Below, piece by piece: positions 41,304 through 51,000 of a DNA stretch of 64,000 nucleotides. The DNA is from an uncultured Luteimonas sp. (lineage in GTDB: Bacteria; Pseudomonadota; Gammaproteobacteria; Xanthomonadales; Xanthomonadaceae). The notes below the pieces were generated by a model, which made no database searches, was not told the DNA's origin, and saw nothing but the letters and a program-made list of their open reading frames with translations. The first letter of the stretch is position 1. The number at the start of each line of letters is the position of its first letter. The stretch covers positions 10,532 to 74,531 of the forward strand of contig CAKTDC010000015.1 in the NCBI GenBank assembly GCA_934541015.1, written 5' to 3'. The position numbers and the translations under genes are program-made.

Positions 41304-41304
41304 C
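41268..41304. repeat. Right inverted repeat of the GIY-YIG cassette (R3)
   Basis: The reverse complement of R2 with two mismatches. It contains a GTCCCCGCC/TGCGCGGGGA palindrome (41282-41301) and the TGA stop of the GIY-YIG gene. The kmo ATG follows 19 bp later. Confidence 0.85.
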
Positions 41305-41322
41305 GGGGCACAAATCCTGGAC

Positions 41323-42672
41323 ATGCGCACTACACGATCCATCACCATCATCGGCGCCGGGCTGGCAGGCGCGCTGCTCGCCACCCTGCTGGCGCAGCGC
41401 GGCTGGACGGTGGAGGTGTTCGAGCGGCGCGGCGATCCGCGCGTGCACGGCTATGCCGGCGGCCGCTCGATCAACCTGGCGCTGACCGAGCGCGGCATGC
41501 ATGCGCTGCGGCAGGCCGGCGCCGACGCCGACGTGCTGCGCCAGGCGGTGATGATGCGCGGCCGCATGGTGCACCCCCTGGGCGGGGAACCGGAGCTGCA
41601 GCGCTACGGGCGCGACGACAGCGAGGTGATCTGGTCGGTCAGCCGGGGCGAGCTCAACATCGTGCTGATCGAGGCCGCCGAGGCCGCCGGCGCCACGCTG
41701 CATTTCGACCGGGGGCTGGAGAGCGTCGACTTCGATGCCGGCAGCTTCCGCGTCCGCGGCGAAGGCCACGACGAAACCCGTCCCTTCGACACCCTGATCG
41801 GCGCCGACGGCGCCGGCTCGACCCTGCGTGCGCAGATGATGCGGGTGTCCGACCTGGGCGAGCGCACCGAGTGGCTCGACCACGGCTACAAGGAACTGGA
41901 AATCCCGCCCGGCCCGGGCGGCAGCTTCCGCATCGAAGCCAACGCCCTGCACATCTGGCCGCGCGACCACTACATGTGCATCGCCCTGCCCAACGACGAG
42001 CGCACCTTCACCGTCACCCTGTTCATGCCGCACGCCGGGCCGTGGCCCAGCTTCGAAACCGTGGCCGACGGCGACGCGGCACTGGCGCTGTTCCGCGAAC
42101 GGTTCCCGGACACCCTGCCGCTGATCCCGATGCTCGAGGCGGACTACGAGCGCAATCCGGTCGGCACCCTGGGCACGCTCTATCTCGACCGCTGGCACCT
42201 GGGCGGCCGCGCAGTGCTGGTCGGCGATGCCGCCCACGCGATGGTGCCGTTCCACGGCCAGGGCATGAACTGCGCCTTCGAGGACTGCGCGGAGCTGGCC
42301 GGGCGGCTTGCGGACGGAGCGGACCTGGCCGCCGCCTATGCCGCGTACGCGGCCGAGCGCATGCCCAACGCCGCCGCGATCCAGCACATGGCGCTGGAGA
42401 ACTACATCGAGATGCGCGACCGCGTGGACGACAGCGACTACCGCCTGCAGCGGGCGCTGGAGCTGCTGCTGCAGGACCGCCACCCGGGCCGCTTCGTGCC
42501 GCACTACGCCATGGTCAGCTTCATGCGCATTCCCTACGCCGTGGCGCTGGCGCGCAGCGAGGTCCAGCGCGGCATCCTGGCGCGCGCCACCGAAGGCCTG
42601 GACACGCTGGACCGCGTGGACTGGACCAGCCTCGACGCCGACGTGCTGGCGCGGCTGGAGCCGCTTTCCTAG
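41323..42672 (+). CDS. kmo: Kynurenine 3-monooxygenase
   Basis: A 449-aa FAD-dependent hydroxylase that converts kynurenine to 3-hydroxykynurenine with NADPH and O2. The Rossmann GxGxxG is at 11-16 (GAGLAG). GGRSINLALTERG and the second FAD motif VLVGDAAHAMVPFHGQGMN are typical of KMO. A hydrophobic, helical C-terminal part completes the length. ATG 41323 is chosen where homology begins; the upstream in-frame region is encoded by the inverted repeat of the GIY-YIG cassette. No separate promoter is evident, so transcription probably crosses the cassette from kynU. Confidence 0.95.
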   Translation: MRTTRSITIIGAGLAGALLATLLAQRGWTVEVFERRGDPRVHGYAGGRSINLALTERGMHALRQAGADADVLRQAVMMRGRMVHPLGGEPELQRYGRDDSEVIWSVSRGELNIVLIEAAEAAGATLHFDRGLESVDFDAGSFRVRGEGHDETRPFDTLIGADGAGSTLRAQMMRVSDLGERTEWLDHGYKELEIPPGPGGSFRIEANALHIWPRDHYMCIALPNDERTFTVTLFMPHAGPWPSFETVADGDAALALFRERFPDTLPLIPMLEADYERNPVGTLGTLYLDRWHLGGRAVLVGDAAHAMVPFHGQGMNCAFEDCAELAGRLADGADLAAAYAAYAAERMPNAAAIQHMALENYIEMRDRVDDSDYRLQRALELLLQDRHPGRFVPHYAMVSFMRIPYAVALARSEVQRGILARATEGLDTLDRVDWTSLDADVLARLEPLS

Positions 42673-42766
42673 GCGCACGGGCGTGCGGGCTGGCGCCGGC
42701 GCAGCCACCCGGGACAACACTTCGCCGCGCCCCGCATCGCGGCGTGTCGCGCCCTTTCGGGGCTCC

Positions 42767-42772
42767 TACAAT
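42767..42772 (+). promoter_or_regulatory. -10 element (TACAAT), leaderless start of sbcB
   Basis: TACAAT, then six bases, then ATG at 42779. Confidence 0.55.
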
Positions 42773-42778
42773 GGGGGC

Positions 42779-44224
42779 ATGGCGGCTTCCTTCCTCTTCT
42801 ACGATCTGGAAACCTTCGGCGCCGATCCGCGCCGCTCGCGCATCGCCCAGTTCGCGGCGATCCGCACCGACGAGGCGCTCAACGAGATCGACCAGCCGAT
42901 CGACTTCCTGGTCCGGCCCGCGGACGACCTGCTGCCCTCGCCCGATGCCACCCTCGTCACCGGCCTGTCCCCGCAACGCGCGCGAGCCGAAGGTGTGTCG
43001 GAGGCCGAGGCCTTCGCCCGGATCTTCGAAGAGATGGCGCAGCCGCAGACCTGCACCCTCGGCTACAACTCCTTGAGATTCGACGACGAGTTCGTGCGCT
43101 TCGGGCTGTACCGCAATTTCTTCGATGCCTACGAGCGCGAATGGCGCGGCGGCAATTCGCGCTGGGATCTGCTCGACGCCCTGCGCCTGATGCACGCGTT
43201 GCGTCCCGACGGCATCGCCTGGCCACAGCGCGAGGACGGCAAGGGCCCCTCGTTCAAGCTCGAACACCTGGCGCTGGCCAACGGCGTGCGCGCCGGTGAC
43301 GCGCACGAGGCGCTGTCGGACGTGCGCGCGCTGATCGGGCTCGCACGCCTGTTCCGCAGCGCGCAGCCGCGGCTCTGGGACTACGCCCTGCAGCTGCGCG
43401 ACAAGCGCTTCGTCGGCACGCTGTTCGACACCGTCGCGATGACGCCCCTGCTGCACGTGTCGCAGCGCTATCCGGCCAGCCGCCTGTGCTCCGCGCCGGT
43501 GCTGCCGCTGGCCCGGCATCCGCTCTACGACGGCCGCGTCATCGTGTTCGACCTGGACGGCGAGCCCGACGCCCTGCTCGACCTGGACGCCGAAGCGATC
43601 GCCGGCCGCATGTACCTGCGCGCCGACCAGCTGCCCGAAGGCGAGACCCGGATCGGGCTGAAGGAGGTGCACCTCAACCGCTGCCCCGCGCTGGTGCGCT
43701 GGGACCACCTGCGCAGCGCCGACTTCGCCCGCCTGGCGATCGAGCCGTCGCAGGTCGAATACCGCGCCTCGCGCCTGCGCGCGGCCGGACCGGCGCTGGC
43801 GGAAAAGCTGCGCCAGGTCTATGCCACCGAACGCGTGTTTCCGCCCGGCGACGTCGACAGCGCGCTCTACGACGGCTTCATCCCCGATGCCGACAAGCGC
43901 CTGTTCGCCGAGGTCCGCGCCACGCCGCCGGATCAGCTGGGGACGCGCCGGTTCGGCTTCCGCGACGCGCGCATGCCCGAACTGCTGTTCCGCTACCGGG
44001 CCCGCAACTGGCCGGACACGCTCGACGCCAGCGAACGCTCGCGCTGGGACGACTACCGGCGGGCCCGCCTCGACGACGGCAGCGGACTGGCCGAAACGGG
44101 CTTCACCGGGTATTTCGAACGCATTGCGACACTGCGCGCAGGCATCGATGGCGATGCCGCCAGGCTGCGCCTGCTGGATGAACTGGACGCCTGGGGCCGC
44201 TCGCTGCAATCGACGCTGGCATGA
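42779..44224 (+). CDS. sbcB: Exodeoxyribonuclease I
   Basis: A 481-aa DEDDh 3'-5' exonuclease specific for single-stranded DNA (repair and recombination). Exonuclease motif I is FYDLETFGADPRRSRI (Asp9, Glu11). YNSLRFDDEFVRFGLYRN and HEALSDVRALIGLARL carry the later acidic residues and the His. SH3-like and helical C-terminal regions follow, including RIGLKEVHLNRCPAL. Length is as in E. coli (475). Its stop overlaps the start of the DUF2461 gene (ATGA). The start is set by homology and the TACAAT box. Confidence 0.95.
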   Translation: MAASFLFYDLETFGADPRRSRIAQFAAIRTDEALNEIDQPIDFLVRPADDLLPSPDATLVTGLSPQRARAEGVSEAEAFARIFEEMAQPQTCTLGYNSLRFDDEFVRFGLYRNFFDAYEREWRGGNSRWDLLDALRLMHALRPDGIAWPQREDGKGPSFKLEHLALANGVRAGDAHEALSDVRALIGLARLFRSAQPRLWDYALQLRDKRFVGTLFDTVAMTPLLHVSQRYPASRLCSAPVLPLARHPLYDGRVIVFDLDGEPDALLDLDAEAIAGRMYLRADQLPEGETRIGLKEVHLNRCPALVRWDHLRSADFARLAIEPSQVEYRASRLRAAGPALAEKLRQVYATERVFPPGDVDSALYDGFIPDADKRLFAEVRATPPDQLGTRRFGFRDARMPELLFRYRARNWPDTLDASERSRWDDYRRARLDDGSGLAETGFTGYFERIATLRAGIDGDAARLRLLDELDAWGRSLQSTLA

Positions 44225-44907
44225 CCATCTATTTCACCGACAAGAGCCTGAAGTTCCTGCGCGGCCTGGCCCGCAACAACGACAAGGCCTGGTTCGACGC
44301 CCACCGCGCCGACTACGAGCGCCACGTGCGCGAGCCCTACCTGCGCCTGCTGACCGACCTGCAGCCGGGGCTGGCAGCGATCAGCCCGCATTTCCGCTCC
44401 GATCCGCGGCGCGTCGGCGGCTCGCTGTTCCGCATCCACCGCGATGCCCGCTTCTCCCACGACAAGTCGCCCTACAAGCTCTGGCAGGGCGCGCGCCTGT
44501 ACCACGAGCGCCGGCGCGAGGTGCCGGCGCCCTCGTTCTACGTGCACCTGCAGCCGGGCGACAGCTTCATCGGCGCCGGGCTGTGGCATCCGGAGCCGGA
44601 GACGCAGCGGCGCATCCGCCAGTTCATCCTCGACAACCCCGGCAGCTGGAAGGCGGCGGCGCACGCGCCTGCCCTGCGCCGGCGCTTCGAGTTCGAGCAG
44701 ACCGACAGGCTGGTGCGGCCGCCGCGCGGATTCCCCGCCGACTTCGAATTCATCGACGACCTCAAGCACCGCAACTGGGTGCTGTGGCGCTCGCTGGACG
44801 ACGCGGTGATGACCGGCCCGAAGCTGCGCCAGACCGTCCTGAAGGACCTTGAGGCGCTGGCGCCGTTCATGGACTACCTGTGCGCGGCCCTGGACCTGGA
44901 GTTCTGA
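44221..44907 (+). CDS. DUF2461 domain-containing protein
   Basis: A 228-aa cytoplasmic protein of the DUF2461 (TIGR02453) family, present in bacteria and fungi, function unknown. Typical signatures: YFTDKSLKFLRGLARNNDKAW, FRIHRDARFSHDKSPYK, PSFYVHLQPGDSFIGAGLW, and a C-terminal DLKHRNWVLWRSL. It is translationally coupled to sbcB (4-bp overlap). That pairing could hint at a DNA-related role, but nothing in the sequence shows it. Confidence 0.9.
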   Translation: MTIYFTDKSLKFLRGLARNNDKAWFDAHRADYERHVREPYLRLLTDLQPGLAAISPHFRSDPRRVGGSLFRIHRDARFSHDKSPYKLWQGARLYHERRREVPAPSFYVHLQPGDSFIGAGLWHPEPETQRRIRQFILDNPGSWKAAAHAPALRRRFEFEQTDRLVRPPRGFPADFEFIDDLKHRNWVLWRSLDDAVMTGPKLRQTVLKDLEALAPFMDYLCAALDLEF

Positions 44908-45022
44908 CGGTGCCGGCCCGGCTCCCCTGCCCTGGCCCGGCCCGGTCGGCGCGCCGCCCGGCACGCGCCAGGTGTGGCGCGCGTGACCCCGGCCGGAACG
45001 CGGCCACGGGAGCAACCGCGGC

Positions 45023-45583
45023 GTGAAGAAGCTTGCGTGGCTGCTGGCGATCCTCCTGCTGCTGATGGCGGGATTCGTCGCTGCCGGGCCGGTGCTGACG
45101 CTGCGCTCGCTGGAGCGCGCGGCGGCGGACAACCGCATCATCCCGCTGGTGTGGCTGGTCGACTACCCGGCCCTGCGCGCCAGCCTGAAGGCCCAGATCG
45201 GCGACCGCATGGTGCGCGCGGCCGGCAGCGGCGTGCAGGCCAGCCTGCTGGGGCAGGCGGGGCTGCGCGCCAGCGGCGCAGCAGTCGATGCCGCGGTGGA
45301 GGCCGCCGTCAATCCGGTGGCAATCGCTGCGCTGGTGCAGGGGCGGCGGCTGCATGCCGCACTGCCGGAGCTGCCGCTGATCGGTGGCGGCCAGACGCGG
45401 CCCGGCGAATCCGGCGATCCCGTCGAAGCCGCCGGCAGGCCGCTGGCGGCTGCGCGCTATCGCTACGAATCAGGCTCGCGCTTCACCGCCACGCTCGCGC
45501 ACGAGGACGGCACCCGGACAATTTTCGTGCTGTCGCGCAAGGGACTGTGCTGGAGGCTGAGCGACATTCGCCTTCCGCTGTAG
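45023..45583 (+). CDS. DUF2939-type exported protein
   Basis: A 186-aa protein with a GTG start and an N-terminal signal/anchor (KKLAWLLAILLLLMAGFVAAGP). After it, LTLRSLERAAADNRIIPLVW and VDYPALRASLKAQIGDRM are characteristic of DUF2939 proteins. GGGAG lies about 9 nt upstream. Function unknown; likely periplasmic and membrane-tethered. It converges on the 5'-nucleotidase gene. Confidence 0.8.
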   Translation: MKKLAWLLAILLLLMAGFVAAGPVLTLRSLERAAADNRIIPLVWLVDYPALRASLKAQIGDRMVRAAGSGVQASLLGQAGLRASGAAVDAAVEAAVNPVAIAALVQGRRLHAALPELPLIGGGQTRPGESGDPVEAAGRPLAAARYRYESGSRFTATLAHEDGTRTIFVLSRKGLCWRLSDIRLPL

Positions 45584-45617
45584 GATGGCCGAGTAATTGC
45601 CCCTGACACCGTTAACC

Positions 45618-46532
45618 CTACGGGTTTGACACCCCGTGCGGCACGTGCCCCGCAAGCACGTGCCGCCGTGCGCTGTCGATGTTGTGCAGCGAGTCGTCGA
45701 AGAAGATGTCGGCGCCGAAGGCCTCCAGGAACGGGCCCTTGGCGCGCCCGCCCAGGAACAGGGCTTCGTCCAGGCGCACGTCCCATTCGCGCAGGGTGCG
45801 GATCACGCGCTCGTGCGCGGGCGCCGAGCGCGCGGTGACCAGGGCAGTGCGGATCGGGGAGGCGTCGCCAACGGGAAACGCCGCCTGCAGGTCGTGCAGC
45901 GCGGCCAGGAAGCCGCGGAACGGGCCGCCGGACAGCGGCTCGCGGGCGCGCTCGATCTCGTGCCTGTGGAAGGCCTCGATCCCGCCCTCGCGCGAGACCC
46001 GCTCGCCCTCGTCGCCGAAGATCACCGCGTCGCCGTCGAAGGCGATGCGGATCTGCTCCCTGGCATGGCTGCCGGGCATCGCGCGGTCGGGCAGGATCGA
46101 CGCGGCGGCGACGCCGTTGGCCAGCGCCTGGCGCACCGAGTCGGGGTTGGCCGACAGGAACAGCTGGGCGCCGAAGGGCTTGATGTACGGCCAGGTCGGC
46201 TCGCCGGAGGTGAAGGTCGCGCGCGCGATCGCCAGGCCGTGGTGCTGGATCGAATTGAAGATCCGCAATCCGGTGTCGGCGGAATTTCGCGACAGCAGGA
46301 TCACCTCGACCCGCGGCGCGTCGGGCGGCGCGTCATGGTTCAGGGCGAGCAGCTTGCGCACCAGCGGGAAGGCGATGCCCGGTTCGAGCACGTCGTCCTC
46401 GCGGCTGCGCTGGTAGTCCGCGTAGGGCTCGATTCCCTCCTGCTCGAACAGCGCGTGGCTGTCCTCCAGGTCGAACAGCGCCCGGGAGGAGATGGCGATG
46501 GTCAGGACGGCGACGGGTTCGCTGCGGGACAT
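45618..46532 (-). CDS. Cytosolic 5'-nucleotidase I-type protein
   Basis: A 304-aa protein of the 5'-nucleotidase family typified by vertebrate NT5C1A (PF06189), dephosphorylating nucleoside monophosphates. Recognised parts are LTIAISSRALFDLEDSHALF (Asp nucleophile region), EVILLSRNSADTGLRIF, AFDGDAVIFGDEGER and the C-terminal EALFLGGRAKGPFLEAF plus IFFDDSLHNI, which carry the HAD-like acidic residues. ATG 46532 is chosen: GATAAT ends 6 nt before it. It is divergent from the membrane protein at 46621. Bacterial roles are poorly studied. Confidence 0.88.
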   Translation of the reverse strand: MSRSEPVAVLTIAISSRALFDLEDSHALFEQEGIEPYADYQRSREDDVLEPGIAFPLVRKLLALNHDAPPDAPRVEVILLSRNSADTGLRIFNSIQHHGLAIARATFTSGEPTWPYIKPFGAQLFLSANPDSVRQALANGVAAASILPDRAMPGSHAREQIRIAFDGDAVIFGDEGERVSREGGIEAFHRHEIERAREPLSGGPFRGFLAALHDLQAAFPVGDASPIRTALVTARSAPAHERVIRTLREWDVRLDEALFLGGRAKGPFLEAFGADIFFDDSLHNIDSARRHVLAGHVPHGVSNP

Positions 46533-46538
46533 GCCCGG

Positions 46539-46544
46539 ATTATC
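46539..46544 (-). promoter_or_regulatory. -10 element (GATAAT), leaderless start of the 5'-nucleotidase gene
   Basis: GATAAT on the minus strand, then six bases, then ATG at 46532. Confidence 0.5.
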
Positions 46545-46620
46545 CACCGGAACGGCGCGCAATTCCCGCTGTCATGCGCCTGCGGCAGACTGGACGCCCG
46601 CCCGTTCGCCCGAGGCCGCC

Positions 46621-47169
46621 ATGTCCGAGTCCGCCAGGCAAGATCCCAGCGGCCTGTACCTGGGCGACTCGCTCACCCGGGAGCAGCAGATCGCGAACCT
46701 GCGCGTGCTCGGCGAGGGGGGACTGATCCGCGGCACCATCATCGGCAGCGCCCTGCTCGCGGTCGCGGGCTTCTCCTTCTTCGCGTACGCCGATGGCGAC
46801 ACCGGCCGCGTGGCCGGGCTGTTCGCCGGACTGTGCGGCGTGCTGCTCTGCCTGGTGGCGGCGCTGGGCCGGCCCGAGCTGCGCCGGGCGGCCGCGGCCA
46901 CGCGCAGGGGGCGGCGCGAACCGGCATCGATCGAACTGTTCCCGGACCCGGAAGACGCAGACGCGGGCACCCGGCGGGGCGAACTGCGCCCGCTCTCGCG
47001 CCACGCCCCGCGCTGGCAGATGACCTTTGCCAGGACCGACGGCTGGACGCCGCCGGAGGGCGAGCTTCCGGTCGAGGCGGTATACCTGAGCGATGTCGCC
47101 TGGCCGGTACTGCTGCTCCACCGCGACGGCCTGCTGGTGCCCCGGAGCAGGCCCGTGCGCGCCGGCTGA
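46621..47169 (+). CDS. Membrane protein of unknown function
   Basis: A 182-aa protein that I do not recognise. It has a polar N-terminus (SESARQDPSGLYLGDSLTRE), two adjacent hydrophobic segments (about 38-56 and 64-82; GTIIGSALLAVAGFSFFAYA then VAGLFAGLCGVLLCLVAALG), and a hydrophilic C-terminal domain of about 100 residues. The GLYLGDSL opening and domain order look like a conserved xanthomonad family, but no function can be given. It converges on nadK with 6 bp between stops. Confidence 0.65.
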   Translation: MSESARQDPSGLYLGDSLTREQQIANLRVLGEGGLIRGTIIGSALLAVAGFSFFAYADGDTGRVAGLFAGLCGVLLCLVAALGRPELRRAAAATRRGRREPASIELFPDPEDADAGTRRGELRPLSRHAPRWQMTFARTDGWTPPEGELPVEAVYLSDVAWPVLLLHRDGLLVPRSRPVRAG

Positions 47170-47175
47170 AGCGGC

Positions 47176-47946
47176 TCAGGCCTCGAACTGCTCGCTGAGG
47201 ATGCGCTCTTCGAGGTTGTGCTCCGGGTCGAACAGCATGGTCACGGTGCGCTCGCGCGACTCGCGGATGGTGACCTCGATCACGTCGCGCACCTCGTGCG
47301 AATCCGCGGTCGCGCTGACCGGGCGTTTATAGGGATCGAGCACCCGGAAGCGCACCTCGGTGTCGGCCTTGAGCAGGGCGCCCCGCCAGCGCCGGGGCCG
47401 GAACGCCGCGATCGGCGTCAGCGCCAGCACCGCCGAGCCCAGCGGCAGGATCGGGCCGTGGGCCGAATAGTTGTAGGCCGTGCTGCCGGCGGTGGTGGCG
47501 ACCATCACGCCGTCGGCGATCAGCTCGTCCAGGCGCTGCTTGCCGTTGAGTTCGATCGACAGGTGCGCGGCCTGCCGGGTCTGCCGCAGCAGCGAGACCT
47601 CGTTGTAGGCCAGCGAACCGACCGTCGCGCCGGATTCGGTCTGCGCCACCATCTCCAGCGGCCGCAGCACCGCCGGTTCGGCCACGCGCAGGCGCTCGAG
47701 CAGCCCGTCCTCGCGGTAGTGGTTCATCAGGAAACCGACCGTACCCAGCTTCATGCCGAACACCGGCTTGCCGAGGCTGCCGTGGCGATGCAGCGTCTGC
47801 AGCATGAAGCCGTCGCCGCCGAGCGCACAGATCACGTCGGCCTCTTCCGGCTCGCACGGGCCGTGGCGTTCGCCCAGCGCCCGCAGCGCGGCCAGCGCGT
47901 CATCGGTCGGGCTGGCGAGGAAGGCGATGCGTGGGGTGTCGCTCAT
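47176..47946 (-). CDS. nadK: NAD kinase
   Basis: A 256-aa enzyme that phosphorylates NAD to NADP. The GGDG motif is in [41 protein letters not shown] and the C-terminal region match the PpnK family. It lies 92 bp after the NAD-glutamate dehydrogenase gene in the same orientation, so both NAD-linked genes may be co-transcribed. AAGGG lies upstream of ATG 47946; the longer open frame is a shadow of the dehydrogenase. Confidence 0.95.
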   Translation of the reverse strand: MSDTPRIAFLASPTDDALAALRALGERHGPCEPEEADVICALGGDGFMLQTLHRHGSLGKPVFGMKLGTVGFLMNHYREDGLLERLRVAEPAVLRPLEMVAQTESGATVGSLAYNEVSLLRQTRQAAHLSIELNGKQRLDELIADGVMVATTAGSTAYNYSAHGPILPLGSAVLALTPIAAFRPRRWRGALLKADTEVRFRVLDPYKRPVSATADSHEVRDVIEVTIRESRERTVTMLFDPEHNLEERILSEQFEA

Positions 47947-48038
47947 CGGCCCTTTCCGGTCGGGGTGGCCGAAGCATAACCCGCCGCCACTGCGCCTGCC
48001 CGCGCGGCGGCGCCCCGTCGGGACGCCGCCGCCTGGCG

Positions 48039-51000
48039 TCAGCTGCGCTGCGCCAGCTGCGACAGACGCTGGACCGCGACCGAGGCGGTCGGATAGTCCA
48101 GTGTCTTCTGCGCCGCAAGCTCTGACAGCATCGACAGCGTGAAGCGCAGCGCCGGATCGTCGCGCTCCAGCCACGCGGCCACCTTCTGCTCCGGCGTTTT
48201 CCCCGGCATCGACAGCACCTGGCCGACGAGGGTGCGCTGCTGCACCGCCAGTTCCTCGCGCAGTACGCCCCGGGCCACGGCGTGCCAGCGGCCTTCCACC
48301 TCCAGGGCGTCGATCTGCTCGGTCAGCCACGGCACCCGCAGCGCTTCGCCGACGCGGAAGTGCAGCCTGGCCACGTCCACCGGGCTGCCGCCGCGCTCGG
48401 TCGCCAGCTCGATGATGTCGGCGCACGGCTCCAGGTACGGCAGCGCCGCGAGCTGGCCGGCAAGCGCCGGGGGCACGTCCTTGCCCAGCCAGTCGGCCAG
48501 GCTGGCCTCGTAGCCGGGACGCATCGAGTCGGGGATGATGTTGTCGCCGGCGCGGATGTCGCGGAAGCCGTCGTGGTAGCGCTGCACGGCGGTGGTGATG
48601 TCCGGGATCGCGCCGGGACGCGCCAGCAGCCAGCGCGTGAACGAGCGCTGCAGATTCCAGATCACCTGCAGGGCGTCGATCTGCACCGCCTCGGCCACCT
48701 TGCCGTCGAGCGCGTCGATCTGCACCCACAGTTCCCGCGCCTCCAGCGTTTCGCGGGTGATGGTGAAGGCCTTGGCGACCTCGCCGTAGCTGCGCCCGCT
48801 GTCTTCCTGCATGCGCATCAGGAAGGTCGCGCCCATGCGGTTGATCATGGTGTTGGTCACCGCGGTGGCGATGATCTCGCGCTTCAGCCGGTGCTGCTCC
48901 ATCGCCGGCGCGTACTTCTTCTGCAGCGGCTCGGGGAAGTAGCGCTGCAGCTCCCTGGACAGGTAGGGATCCTCCGGCACGTCCGACTGCAGCAGCTGGT
49001 CGAAGGCGACCAGCTTCGAGTAGGACAGCAGCACCGCCAGCTCCGGCCGGGTCAGGCCCTGGCCACGCGACCTGCGCTCGCTGAACTCCGCGTCCGAAGG
49101 CAGGTACTCGATCTGCCGGTCGAGCAGGCCCTGCTGCTCCAGGGTGCGGATGAAGTGCTGCTTGGAGCCCAGGCGCGCGGTGCTCATCCGCTCCATCAGG
49201 CTGATCGCCTGGTTCTGGCGGTAGTTGTCCCACAGCACAAGCTGCGCGACCTCGTCGGTCATCGACGCCAGCAGCCTGTTGCGCGCGTCCATCTTCAGCT
49301 TGCCGTCGCGCACCAGACCGTTGAGCAGGATCTTGATGTTGACCTCGTGGTCGGAGGTATCCACGCCGGCGGAGTTGTCGATGAAGTCGGTGTTGAGCAG
49401 CACGCCGTTCATCGCCGCCTCGATGCGACCGAGCTGGGTCATGCCCAGGTTGCCGCCCTCGCCCACGATCCGGCAGCGCAGATCGCGGCCGTCGACGCGG
49501 ATCGCGTTGTTGGCCCTGTCGCCGACGTCGGCGTGCTGCTCGGTCGAACCCTTGACGTAGGTGCCGATGCCGCCGTTCCACAGCAGGTCGACCGGCGCCC
49601 GCAGGATGGCCGAGAGCAGCGCATTGGGCGTCATCGCGGTGGTGCCTTCGGGCAGCCCCAGCGCCTCGCGCGCCTGCGGCGTGATCGCGATCGACTTGAG
49701 CGTGCGCAGGTACACGCCGCCGCCCTTGGAGATCAGCTTCGCGTCATAGTCCGCCCAGCTCGAGCGCGGCACCTTGAACAGCCGCGCACGCTCCTCGTAC
49801 GAGCGCGCCGAATCGGGCGTCGGGTCGATGAAGATATGACGGTGGTCGAACGCGGCCACCAGGCGGATGTGCCTGGACAGCAGCATGCCGTTGCCGAATA
49901 CGTCGCCGGACATGTCGCCGATGCCGACGCAGGTGAAGTCCTGGCTCTGGCTGTCGTGGCCGAGCGCGCGGAAGTGGCGCTTGACCGACTCCCAGGCGCC
50001 GCGCGCGGTGATGCCCATGCCCTTGTGGTCGTAGCCGACCGAGCCGCCGGAGGCGAAGGCATCGCCCATCCAGAAGCCGTAGTCGGCGGAGATGCCGTTG
50101 GCGATGTCGGAGAACGTGGCCGTGCCCTTGTCCGCGGCGACCACCAGGTAGGGATCGTCCTGGTCGTGGCGGACCACGTCGACCGGCGGCACGATCGCGC
50201 CGTCGACGATGTTGTCGGTGATGTCGAGCAGGCCGCTGATGAACAGCCGGTAGCAGGCCACGCCCTCGGCGAACAGCGCGTCGCGGTCGCCGCCGGCGGG
50301 CGGGCGCTTGACGATGAAGCCGCCCTTGGAGCCGACCGGCACGATCACCGTGTTCTTCACCATCTGCGCCTTGACCAGGCCCAGCACCTCGGTGCGGAAG
50401 TCCTCGCGGCGGTCGGACCAGCGCAGGCCGCCGCGCGCCACCGGGCCGAAGCGCAGGTGGATGCCCTCCACGCGCGGGCCGTACACGAAGATCTCGCGGT
50501 AGGGCTTGGGCTTGGGCGCCTCGGGCACCTGCGCCGAGTCGAACTTGAAGGCGATGGTTTCCTTGAAGCCGCCATCGTTCGTGCGCTGGTAGTAGCTGGT
50601 GCGCAGGGTGGCGTCGATCACGCCCATGAAGCTGCGCAGGATGCGGTCCTCGTCGAGGCTGGAGACGCTGTCGAGCAGCGCCCTGAGCGCGGTCCGCGCC
50701 GCTTCGTAGCGGGCCTCGCGGCCCTGGCGGCGGGCGTCGACCACCGGCTGCAGCACGGCCATGGCCGCGGAATCGCCGCCGGTCAGCGCCAGCAGCTGCG
50801 CGCCGAGGGCGTCGGCGCCGCGCTGGGCGTCGGCCTTGCCCTGCCGGCCGGTGCGCGGATCGAAGCGGGCCTCGAACAGTTCCACAAGCAGTCGCGCGAT
50901 CAACGGGTTGCGGGCGAAGGTCTCCTCGACATAGGCCTGCGAGAACGGCACCCCGACCTGCAGCAGGAACTTGCCGTAACCGCGCAGCAGCGCGACCTGG

